Assembly (NCBI GenBank): GCA_002405755.1
Contig: DHMK01000089.1
Span: forward strand, 1 to 12,601
Direction: 5' to 3'
Length of the DNA stretch: 12,601 nucleotides
Source of the DNA: Clostridiales bacterium UBA4644
GTDB lineage: Bacteria > Bacillota > Clostridia > Oscillospirales > Butyricicoccaceae
Part shown: in pieces, positions 6,893 to 12,601 of the stretch
Position numbering within the stretch: the stretch's first letter is position 1
Layout of the letters: each line of letters starts with the position of its first letter
Made by a program: the position numbers and the translations under genes
The notes under the pieces: generated by a model
Database searches by the model: none
What the model saw: the letters and a program-made list of their open reading frames with translations, nothing else
Told to the model about the DNA's origin: nothing

Positions 6893-7657
6893 ATGGATAG
6901 AAGAGAAAGGATCTATATTGCGGGCATCGCGCCGGACTGCCGGGCGCAGGCCCTGCGCTGGGGCCTTGGGGTGGAGAGCGATCTGTTCTGCACCGCCGCC
7001 AATCTGGAGGATCCGGAGAGCATCCGTCTGGAGGCGGCGCTTTTGCGGGGGATCCCCCGGCGGATCGTTCACGGACCATTCAACGAGCTTTGTCCCGCCG
7101 CCATCGACCCCATGGTCCGGCAGGTGACCCGGCTGCGTTATGAGCAGGCGCTGGCCATGGCGCGGCGCATGGGCACGGGACGGCTGGTGCTGCACAGCGG
7201 ATATATCCCGCTGATCTATTTTCCGGAGTGGTTCATCGAGCAGTCCGCCGCCTTCTGGCGGGAGCTTCTGCAGGACAAGCCGGCGGATACGGAGCTGCTG
7301 CTGGAAAATGTTTTGGAGGACGGCCCCGGCCTGACGCTGGAGATCGTGCGCCGGGTGGACGATCCACGGCTGCGGCTGTGTCTGGACATAGGCCACGCAA
7401 ACTGCCAGACGAAGGAGCATTCCGTGGAGGACTGGGTGCGGCAGTGGGCGCCGTATCTGGGCCATACGCATCTGCACAACAACGACGGCTCCTGGGATAC
7501 CCATTCTTCGTTGGGGGAGGGGACCATCCCCATGGAGCACATTCTGGAGCTGCTGGCGGAGCTTGCGCCCCGGGCCACCTGGACGCTGGAGGCCCGGACG
7601 GCGGAGGAAAGCTGCCGCTGGCTGGCGGAAAGGCATTGGATCGGTGAAGAACGATGA
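6893..7657 (+). CDS. TIM-barrel protein, sugar phosphate isomerase / endonuclease IV-like
   Basis: This 254-residue protein is of the xylose-isomerase-like TIM-barrel superfamily, which contains sugar epimerases, isomerases and AP endonuclease IV. Metal-site candidates occur in the family order: His60 (HGPF), His101 (LHSG), Glu138 (LLENV), Asp165 and His168 (LDIGHAN), His193 or His195 (THLHNND), Asp202 and His204 (DTHSSLGEG), and Glu233 (TLEAR). These match the nine ligands of the trinuclear zinc site of endonuclease IV, more than the usual set in sugar epimerases. It is shorter than endonuclease IV (about 285). The ATG has GGAGGAG five bases upstream. It is the first gene of the cobalamin operon and its stop overlaps the cobT start (ATGA), so it is made together with CobT. 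No known cobalamin step needs such an enzyme; action on a ribose-containing precursor or on phosphate esters is speculation. Confidence 0.8.
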   Translation: MDRRERIYIAGIAPDCRAQALRWGLGVESDLFCTAANLEDPESIRLEAALLRGIPRRIVHGPFNELCPAAIDPMVRQVTRLRYEQALAMARRMGTGRLVLHSGYIPLIYFPEWFIEQSAAFWRELLQDKPADTELLLENVLEDGPGLTLEIVRRVDDPRLRLCLDIGHANCQTKEHSVEDWVRQWAPYLGHTHLHNNDGSWDTHSSLGEGTIPMEHILELLAELAPRATWTLEARTAEESCRWLAERHWIGEER

Positions 7658-8769
7658 GCTATGAAACGGCAATTCAGGCGACCATCGCGGCTATCCGTCC
7701 GGCAGACCGGGCGGCCATGGCGCAGGCCCGGGCCCGGCAGGACAGTCTGGCAAAGCCGCCCCGGAGCCTGGGCGTGCTGGAGGAGCTGAGCGTCCGGCTG
7801 GCAGGCATGACGGGACAGGTGCAAAATACCGTGGAGCGCCGGCGGATCGTGGTCTTCTGCGCGGACAACGGCGTCTGCGCCGAGGGCGTTTCCTCCGCGC
7901 CCCAGAGCGTTACCCTGGCCCAGACGGTCAATCTCACCCGGGGGATCACCGGCGCTTCCGCCCTGGCAAAGCATTTCGGCGACGAGCTGGCCGTGGTGGA
8001 TGTGGGCGTGGACGGGGATCCGGCCTGCCCTGCGGTGATCGATCGGAAGGTAGCGCGGGGCACGAAAAATATGCTGCGGGAGCCGGCTATGACCCGTCTG
8101 CAGGCGCTGCAGGCCATGACGGCGGGCGTGGAGCAGGCCTGCGTCGCCAAAAGCCAGGGGATCCGGCTGCTGGGCCTGGGCGAGATGGGCATCGGCAATA
8201 CCACCACCTCCTCCGCCGTTTTGGCGGCGCTGCTGGACAGACCGCCGGAGCAGGTCACGGGACGGGGCGGCGGACTGCTGGATGAGGCCTTTTTGCACAA
8301 AAAGCAGGTGATCCGCCGGGCGCTGGAGCTGCACAGGCCGGATCCCGGCGACCCTGTGGACGTGCTGACCAAGGTGGGCGGCTTCGATCTGTGCGCCATG
8401 TGCGGGGCTTTTCTGGGGGCGGCGGCAGAGCGGCTTCCGGTGGTCATCGACGGCTTTATCGCCGCAGTGGCGGCAGTGTGCGCCGCAAGGCTCTGTCCCG
8501 CAGCGGCAGACTACATGATCCCCTCCCACGCCTCCTCTGAGCCGGGCTTCCGGCTGGCTATGGAGGCCCTGGGCCTGCGGCCCTATCTGCTGCTGGACAT
8601 GCGGCTGGGCGAGGGCAGCGGCTGTCCGCTGGCCTTTTTGACGGTGGAGGCGGCCTGCGCCGTCATGAACGAAATGGGGACCTTTCAGCAGGCGGCCATC
8701 GACGATGGGTATCTGACGGACATCCGGAGGGGCGACGCCTTTTCCGTTACACAGGAGGATGTATGCTGA
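7654..8769 (+). CDS. cobT: Nicotinate-nucleotide--dimethylbenzimidazole phosphoribosyltransferase
   Basis: CobT transfers phosphoribose from nicotinate mononucleotide to a lower-ligand base, usually 5,6-dimethylbenzimidazole, giving alpha-ribazole 5'-phosphate in the cytosol. The 371-residue protein is close to the usual ~350. Family motifs are clear: LAKPPRSLGVLEEL (32-45), CADNGV (69-74), GLGEMGIGNTT (174-184), GRGGGLLD (203-210), KVGGFDL (240-246), IPSHASSEPG (289-298) and LGEGSGC (318-324). Glu320 in GEGSG corresponds to the catalytic base (Glu317 of the Salmonella enzyme). The start overlaps the preceding stop by 4 bp, and the end overlaps cobU by 7 bp. Lower-ligand choice cannot be read from the sequence; bases other than dimethylbenzimidazole are possible in anaerobes. 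Confidence 0.97.
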   Translation: MSYETAIQATIAAIRPADRAAMAQARARQDSLAKPPRSLGVLEELSVRLAGMTGQVQNTVERRRIVVFCADNGVCAEGVSSAPQSVTLAQTVNLTRGITGASALAKHFGDELAVVDVGVDGDPACPAVIDRKVARGTKNMLREPAMTRLQALQAMTAGVEQACVAKSQGIRLLGLGEMGIGNTTTSSAVLAALLDRPPEQVTGRGGGLLDEAFLHKKQVIRRALELHRPDPGDPVDVLTKVGGFDLCAMCGAFLGAAAERLPVVIDGFIAAVAAVCAARLCPAAADYMIPSHASSEPGFRLAMEALGLRPYLLLDMRLGEGSGCPLAFLTVEAACAVMNEMGTFQQAAIDDGYLTDIRRGDAFSVTQEDVC

Positions 8770-9299
8770 TCTTTCTTTCCGGCGGCGCGAAAAACGGCAA
8801 GTCCATGCTGGCCCAGCAGCTTTGCAGGCAGCTTTCCGGCGGCAGGCCGCTTTATTATCTGGCGACCATGATCCCCCGCGACGCCGAGGACGAGCAGCGC
8901 ATCGCCCGCCATGTGCGGGAACGGGCGGGCTGGGGCTTTCAGACGCTGGAATGGGGTCGGGCGCTGGAGACGCATCTGGCGGAGATGCCCGCAGGGGCGA
9001 CGGTTTTGCTGGACAGCGTCACCGCCCTGCTGGCCAATGAGATGTTTCCCGGGCCGGAGCCGGAGCTGGCCGCGCCGGAGCGGACATGGCGGGGGCTGGC
9101 GGCCCTTTGCGGCCGGGCGGAAAACGCAGTGCTTGTCAGTGATTTTATTTACAGCGACGCGGGCCGCTACGATCCGCTGACGGAGGCCTACCGCCGGGGA
9201 CTGGCCATGCTGGACCGTGCCCTCTGCGTCCGCTGCGACGCGGCGGCGGAGCTTTGCGGCGGCAATGTGACGGTGCATAAGGGGGTGCTTCCGGAATGA
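8763..9299 (+). CDS. cobU: Adenosylcobinamide kinase / adenosylcobinamide-phosphate guanylyltransferase
   Basis: CobU phosphorylates adenosylcobinamide and then attaches GMP through a guanylylated histidine, giving adenosylcobinamide-GDP for CobS. The 178-residue length is normal. The P-loop is GGAKNGKS (7-14). His50 in RIARHVRERAGW corresponds to the guanylylated His46 of the Salmonella enzyme, followed by FQTLE (59-63) and VLLDSVTALLANEMF (81-95). The C-terminal part is divergent: where CobU proteins usually have a VG.GIVP-type motif, this one reads SDFIYSDAGRYDP (126-138). A second CobU-like protein with that motif is encoded at 10067-10432. The ATG at 8763 follows AGGAGG and overlaps the end of cobT by 7 bp (ATGCTGA region), and its own stop overlaps the cobS start by 4 bp. 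Confidence 0.9.
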   Translation: MLIFLSGGAKNGKSMLAQQLCRQLSGGRPLYYLATMIPRDAEDEQRIARHVRERAGWGFQTLEWGRALETHLAEMPAGATVLLDSVTALLANEMFPGPEPELAAPERTWRGLAALCGRAENAVLVSDFIYSDAGRYDPLTEAYRRGLAMLDRALCVRCDAAAELCGGNVTVHKGVLPE

Positions 9300-10045
9300 A
9301 ACGGCTCTGGTATGCCTTCTGGATGTGCTGGGGGATGTTTTGCGGCGTGCCCTGCCCGGTGCGGGTGTGGGACGAAAAAGCCCGGCCGGCCATGCTCTGC
9401 GCGCTGCCGGTGCTGGGCGGGGTAATCGGCGGCGGCTGGGCGCTGACGGCCTGGCTCTGCGGCGTGTTGGCGCTGCCGCCGCTGGTGCGGGGGGCGATCC
9501 TCTGCGCCGCGCCCTGGCTGCTTTCCGGCTGCATCCATCTGGACGGCTTTCTGGATTGCTGCGACGCCATCTTTTCCCGCCGGGATCCGGAGACACGCCG
9601 GCGCATCCTGAAGGACAGCCATGTGGGTTCCTTCGCCGTCATCGGCATGGTGCTGCTGGCGCTTTTGCAGACGGCGCTGCTGGCAGAAGCGCAGACTCTG
9701 CCGCTGCTTCCCCTGGCGCTGCTGCCCGCCGCCGTGCGGGCCTGCGCCGCGATGGCGGTGACGGCCATGAAAAAGCTGGGCCACAGCGAATATGCCGGCC
9801 TGCCCGCAGACAAAACGCAGCTGGCCCGGCGGCTCTGGTTCCCGGCGGCCTGTCTGCTGCTCTCTGTCGCGCTGCCGCCGGCCCTGTGCGGTATGGCCGG
9901 GCTTGCGCCGCTGGCAGGAGCTGCGGGCTATGGGCTGGCTGCGGTCTATGCCTCCCGGCAGCTGGGCGGCATTTCCGGCGACGGCTCCGGCTTTGCCCTG
10001 ACGGTGGGCGAGCTTTGCGGCGTGGCGGCGCTGACGCTGCTTTAA
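9296..10045 (+). CDS. cobS: Adenosylcobinamide-GDP ribazoletransferase (cobalamin synthase)
   Basis: CobS is an integral membrane enzyme joining adenosylcobinamide-GDP to alpha-ribazole or its phosphate, releasing GMP. The 249-residue protein has several hydrophobic segments (~32-57, 62-78, 112-130, 135-155, 182-200, 202-218) and the family hallmark GCIHLDGFLDCCDA (78-91), with acidic residues Asp83, Asp87 and Asp90 expected to hold magnesium. LKDSHVGSFAVIG (105-117) and GGISGDGSGFALTVGE (224-239) are the other conserved blocks. Length is normal. Its ATG overlaps the cobU stop (ATGA). After its stop there is a 21-base gap with a good AAAGGAG ribosome site for the next gene. Confidence 0.95.
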   Translation: MKRLWYAFWMCWGMFCGVPCPVRVWDEKARPAMLCALPVLGGVIGGGWALTAWLCGVLALPPLVRGAILCAAPWLLSGCIHLDGFLDCCDAIFSRRDPETRRRILKDSHVGSFAVIGMVLLALLQTALLAEAQTLPLLPLALLPAAVRACAAMAVTAMKKLGHSEYAGLPADKTQLARRLWFPAACLLLSVALPPALCGMAGLAPLAGAAGYGLAAVYASRQLGGISGDGSGFALTVGELCGVAALTLL

Positions 10046-10066
10046 GATCGAAAGGAGAGACCATCC

Positions 10067-10432
10067 ATGCATCTGATCATCGGCGGCGCTTATCAAGGCA
10101 AAACGGACTACGCCATGGCGCAGTTTGGCCTGACGGCGCAGGATATTTGCGTCTGCACGGCGGAGGAGCCGGCGGACTTTTCCCAAAAATGCCTTTCCCG
10201 TCTGGAGGAATACGCCCTTTTTTGCCTGCGGCAGGGACGGGAGCCGGCGGACTGCATCCCGGAAGCGTGGGACGGCGTTTTGATCTGCAGAGACATCTCC
10301 TGCGGCGTGGTTCCCATGGATCCGGAGGTGCGGGCCTGGCGGGAGGCCGTGGGGCGGATGCTGGTGCGGCTGAGCCTGCGGGCGGAGACGGTGACGCGCC
10401 TGTTCTGCGGCCTGCCCCAAAAGCTGAAATGA
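10067..10432 (+). CDS. Short CobU-like P-loop protein
   Basis: This 121-residue protein looks like a CobU with its middle removed. The N-terminus has a P-loop GGAYQGKT (6-13), and the C-terminus carries the CobU-type block ISCGVVPMDPEVRAWRE (77-93), continuing to GLPQKLK, which parallels the family's VG.GIVP....R.FRD..G and final G.P..LK. The segment with the guanylylated histidine is absent, so guanylyl transfer is not expected from this protein alone. It may be a kinase-only form, a partner of the full-length CobU at 8763-9299 that lacks the GIVP-type motif, or a decaying paralogue. The reading frame is clean, it has a strong AAAGGAG ribosome site, and its stop overlaps the cobC start by 4 bp, all of which argue for expression. 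Confidence 0.8.
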   Translation: MHLIIGGAYQGKTDYAMAQFGLTAQDICVCTAEEPADFSQKCLSRLEEYALFCLRQGREPADCIPEAWDGVLICRDISCGVVPMDPEVRAWREAVGRMLVRLSLRAETVTRLFCGLPQKLK

Positions 10433-11019
10433 GCCAGACGATCTACCTCCTCCGCCACGGGCGGACGGAAGCCAACCGGCGGCGGCTCTATTGCGGCAGC
10501 ACAGATCTGCCCCTTTCCCCGGAGGGGGCGGCGGAGCTGCGCCGGCTGGCGGAGCGGGGAGGCTATCCGCCTATTGCGGGACTGCGGGTGATCACCTCCG
10601 GCCTGCGCCGGACGGCGGAGACGCTGCTTGCCATCTATGGCCCCGTGCCCTTTGCGCCTGAGCCGGGCTTTCGGGAGATGGACTTCGGCGATTTTGAGGG
10701 GAAGAGCTATGAGCTGCTGCGGGACGACCCGGCCTATCAGGCGTGGATCACGGGGGAGAATGAACAAAACCGCTGTCCTCACGGGGAGAGCGGCGCGGAT
10801 ATGACCCGGCGGGTGCTGGCGGCCTGGGAAAGGGTGGTCAGGGACGGACGGGACGGGCTCATCGTGACCCATGGCGGACCCATCGCCGCTATTTTGCAGG
10901 CGCTGGAGCCAGAGCGGAGGGAGAGCCGCTACCGCCTGCAGCCGGACAACGGCCATGGCTGGCGCTTGACGCTACAAAACGGAGCGCTGCTGCAAAAAGC
11001 GCCCTTTCCGGAGGAGTGA
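10429..11019 (+). CDS. cobC: Alpha-ribazole phosphatase-like histidine phosphatase
   Basis: This 196-residue member of the histidine phosphatase (phosphoglycerate-mutase-like) superfamily probably removes the 5'-phosphate of alpha-ribazole phosphate or of adenosylcobalamin phosphate. The catalytic motif LLRHGRTEAN (7-16) contains His10, which becomes phosphorylated. Arg11, Arg60 (TSGLRRTAET), Glu83 (FREMDFGDFEG) and His148 (VTHGG) complete the active site. YCGSTDLPLSPEG (21-33) is typical of CobC-type members. The superfamily is broad, so the specific name rests mainly on the operon. The ATG at 10429 overlaps the preceding stop (ATGA). The same frame remains open far upstream through cobS, but no conserved sequence lies there. 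The MocR gene starts four bases after its stop. Confidence 0.88.
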   Translation: MSQTIYLLRHGRTEANRRRLYCGSTDLPLSPEGAAELRRLAERGGYPPIAGLRVITSGLRRTAETLLAIYGPVPFAPEPGFREMDFGDFEGKSYELLRDDPAYQAWITGENEQNRCPHGESGADMTRRVLAAWERVVRDGRDGLIVTHGGPIAAILQALEPERRESRYRLQPDNGHGWRLTLQNGALLQKAPFPEE

Positions 11020-11023
11020 GCCT

Positions 11024-12418
11024 ATGGAAAGCATTACCTTCAAGCTGCAGAAGGAGGCAAAAAGCCCCCTGTATCAGCAGATCTATCACTATATCATCGG
11101 CGAGATGGCGGCGGGACGGCTCCGGGAGGGGGAAAAGCTCCCCTCCAAGCGGGCGCTGTGCGCCCATCTGGGCGTCAGTCAGAGCACGGTGGAGACGGCC
11201 TACGGCATGCTGGCGGCGGAGGGCTATCTGCGGGCCGTGCCCAAAAGCGGCTATTATGTGAGCGCGGCGCTGGAAAAGACCGCCCGGCCGCTGCTCTCGC
11301 CCCGGCAGCCTGCGGCGGAGCCGGACAGGCGGAGCTGGCGCTATGATTTTTCCACCGGCGCGGTGGATACCTCGCTGTTTCCCTATGCCTCCTGGGCAAG
11401 GATCAGCCGGGAGGTCATCTCCCGGGATCCCCAGCTGCTGCAGCGGGGCCAGGCCCAGGGCGATGCGGAGCTGCGGCAGACGCTGGCGGCCTTTCTGCGG
11501 GAATACCGGGGCGTGTGCTGCCGGGCGGAGCAGATCGTGGTGGGCGCGGGACTGGAATATCTGCTTTCGGTGCTGGTGCAGCTGCTGCCGGAGAAGAGCG
11601 TTTTTGCCGTGGAGGATCCGGGCTACGGCGCACTTTGGCAGACGCTGCGCAACCACCGGCGGCGGATGATCCCCATCCCGGTGGACGGCGGAGGGATGCA
11701 GGCGGAGGCGCTGGTCAAAAGCCGGGCCCAGATCGCCTATGTAACGCCCTCCCACCAGTTTCCCATGGGCAGCACCATGCCCGTGGGCCGCAGAAGCCGG
11801 CTTTTGCAGTGGGCAGCGGCCAGGCCGGGCCGCTACCTGATCGAGGACGATTACGACAGCGAGTTTCGCTATGCCAGCCGCCCCATCCCCGCCATGCAGG
11901 GCATGGATCCGGAGGGCCGGGTGATCTATATCGGGACCTTTTCCCGCTCCATCGCGCCGGGCATCCGGGCGGCTTATCTGGTGCTGCCGGAGACGCTTCT
12001 GCCGGTTTATCGGGAGCGCTTCGGCTTTGCCGCGTCTACCGTCTCCCGCTTTGAGCAGCAGACGCTGCGGCTCTTTCTGGAGCAGGGGCTTTATGGGCGG
12101 CATCTGCGGCGGATGACGCTGCACTACCGGAAAAAGCAGCAGCTTCTCACGCAGGAGCTGCGGCGGCGCTTTCCCGGGGCGGAGCTGGCCGGGCAGGAGG
12201 CAGGACTGCATTTTTTGCTGACGCTGCCGGGGAGAGACGGCGCGGCCATGGCGGCCCGGTGCCGGGCGGAGGGCCTGCCGGTGCGGGCGCTTTCCGACTA
12301 TCGGATGAAGCCGGCGGAGGCGCCGGAGGGGACGCTGGTCCTGGGCTTTGCGGGGCTGCGGCTGGAGGAGATCCCCGCCGCCGCAGCGGCGCTGCAGGCG
12401 GCCATCGAAGAAAGGTGA
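11024..12418 (+). CDS. MocR-family regulator (GntR winged helix fused to aminotransferase-like domain) with Arg at the PLP-lysine position
   Basis: This 464-residue protein has a GntR-type winged helix-turn-helix (about 14-80: PLYQQIYHYI, GEKLPSKRALCAHLGVSQSTV, GYLRAVPKSGYYV) joined to a class I aminotransferase-like domain (~105-464). Regulators of this type bind pyridoxal phosphate and control amino-acid or vitamin B6 genes. The cofactor pocket is largely kept: PGYGALW (199-205), HQFPMGSTMP (244-253) and EDDYDSEFRY (274-283), with Asp and Tyr that contact PLP. However, the lysine of GTFSK reads GTFSR; Arg308 is codon CGC at 11945-11947. A Schiff base is thus not expected. Four bases separate it from cobC, and GGAGGAG precedes the ATG, so it is probably the last gene of the cobalamin operon and may regulate it and the divergent aldolase. 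That role is inference. Confidence 0.92.
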   Translation: MESITFKLQKEAKSPLYQQIYHYIIGEMAAGRLREGEKLPSKRALCAHLGVSQSTVETAYGMLAAEGYLRAVPKSGYYVSAALEKTARPLLSPRQPAAEPDRRSWRYDFSTGAVDTSLFPYASWARISREVISRDPQLLQRGQAQGDAELRQTLAAFLREYRGVCCRAEQIVVGAGLEYLLSVLVQLLPEKSVFAVEDPGYGALWQTLRNHRRRMIPIPVDGGGMQAEALVKSRAQIAYVTPSHQFPMGSTMPVGRRSRLLQWAAARPGRYLIEDDYDSEFRYASRPIPAMQGMDPEGRVIYIGTFSRSIAPGIRAAYLVLPETLLPVYRERFGFAASTVSRFEQQTLRLFLEQGLYGRHLRRMTLHYRKKQQLLTQELRRRFPGAELAGQEAGLHFLLTLPGRDGAAMAARCRAEGLPVRALSDYRMKPAEAPEGTLVLGFAGLRLEEIPAAAAALQAAIEER

Positions 12419-12469
12419 GCTTTTTTCGAAAATACCGTTGCAATTTTGCCTGTTCGGTAATAAAATAGC

Positions 12470-12484
12470 TCCTGCAAAGCAGGA
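12470..12484 (+). other. Small stem-loop downstream of the MocR gene
   Basis: TCCTGC (12470-12475) pairs with GCAGGA (12479-12484) around AAA, followed by TTTGG. It is short and has no proper T run, so it is at best a weak terminator. Upstream, 5-bp arms TACCG and CGGTA (12433-12459) form another loose inverted repeat with no clear role. Confidence 0.3.
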
Positions 12485-12496
12485 TTTGGAAAACGT

Positions 12497-12524
12497 TATA
12501 ATAAACAAAAGGCCATGGCCTTTT
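12497..12524 (+). promoter_or_regulatory. TATAAT box followed by an 18-bp perfect palindrome
   Basis: A perfect TATAAT lies at 12497-12502, without a good -35 at 17 bp. Five bases downstream is AAAAGGCCATGGCCTTTT (12507-12524), exactly self-complementary. The palindrome could fold as AAAAGGC/GCCTTTT with a CATG loop and act as a short terminator for the cobalamin operon, in either direction. It could equally be an operator at the start site of the gene running off the right edge. The sequence does not decide between these. Confidence 0.4.
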
Positions 12525-12601
12525 CTGCGCTCCCACGGAAAGAACGTAAAAAGTGCGCTGCTTTTGAGCTTCACCTCCCTGCTCATCTGCTTCGCCATGC
12601 T
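12525..12601 (+). CDS. Probable SipW-type signal peptide of a TasA/camelysin-like protein, 3' partial, start unclear
   Basis: In the frame that includes GTA at 12546-12548 the last codons read KNVKSALLLSFTSLLICFAM and run off the edge. A basic stretch followed by SALLLSF.SLLICFAM matches the start of SipW-type signal peptides in clostridial TasA/camelysin-like proteins, the family of the gene at the left edge. No ATG or GTG exists in this frame back to 12489; the CTG at 12525 is only a nominal start. The nearest ATG, at 12515, is in a different frame, and losing one base of the A run at 12548-12552 would join it to the signal peptide. It may therefore be a 5'-damaged gene, a sequence error, or use an unusual start. 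Confidence 0.45.
   Translation, partial: MRSHGKNVKSALLLSFTSLLICFAM

Noticed and set aside
9188..10420. Minus-strand open frame of 410 residues over cobS
   Set aside because: Composition is Gln/Pro/Arg/His-rich without motifs, as expected of an antisense frame in GC-rich DNA; the plus-strand genes are well supported.
9325..10428. Long in-frame extension upstream of cobC
   Set aside because: It lies in another frame over cobS and the short CobU-like gene and reads as low-complexity Gly/Ala/Arg sequence. The conserved phosphatase starts at 10429 with an ATGA overlap.
10889..12598. Minus-strand open frame of 569 residues opposite the MocR gene
   Set aside because: No recognisable domain and an Arg/Pro/His-rich composition; it mirrors the codons of the MocR gene.

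Overview
The window looks like a chromosomal segment of a GC-rich member of the Bacillota, most plausibly a gut-type clostridium near the Oscillospiraceae. This is inference from style: AGGAGG-type ribosome binding sites, TTTACA/TATAAT-type promoters, a TasA/camelysin-like (SipW-type) secreted protein, a MocR regulator, and an FtsX-like permease with a very long coiled coil. No rRNA or other taxonomic marker is present.

Layout from left to right. (1) Positions 3-1166 (+) are the 3' part of a secreted protein, with the end of a TasA/camelysin-like module followed by a beta-helix-like repeat region. It ends at a strong hairpin. (2) Positions 1248-5593 (-) are a two-gene ABC exporter operon, ATPase then a 1,216-residue permease, overlapping by 7 bp, with a candidate promoter at 5599-5628. 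(3) Positions 5729-6754 (-) are a PLP-dependent threonine-aldolase-like lyase with its own promoter and terminator. (4) Positions 6893-12418 (+) are a tight seven-gene operon: TIM-barrel protein, cobT, cobU, cobS, a short second CobU-like protein, cobC and a MocR-type regulator. (5) The last ~60 bases appear to encode the start of another SipW-type signal peptide, in the same general family as the gene at the left edge, but without a convincing start codon.

The centre of interest is the operon at 6893-12418. It encodes nucleotide-loop assembly of cobalamin: CobT makes alpha-ribazole phosphate from dimethylbenzimidazole, CobU activates cobinamide to its GDP form, CobS joins the two, and CobC removes the phosphate. 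No corrin-ring genes, CobD or CbiB lie here, so it is either a salvage module or is complemented elsewhere. Four things are unusual. The operon's leader is only ~25 nt, too short for a cobalamin riboswitch. An 18-bp perfect palindrome fills the spacer between -35 and -10. The co-transcribed MocR protein has Arg where the family has its PLP-binding Lys. And the first gene is a TIM-barrel protein with a nearly complete endonuclease-IV-like set of metal ligands that is not part of any known cobalamin pathway. A divergent PLP enzyme that may act on threonine, a precursor of the cobalamin aminopropanol arm, shares the control region.

All noncoding gaps are under 200 bp. No tRNA, rRNA, CRISPR, IS element or phage gene was seen.
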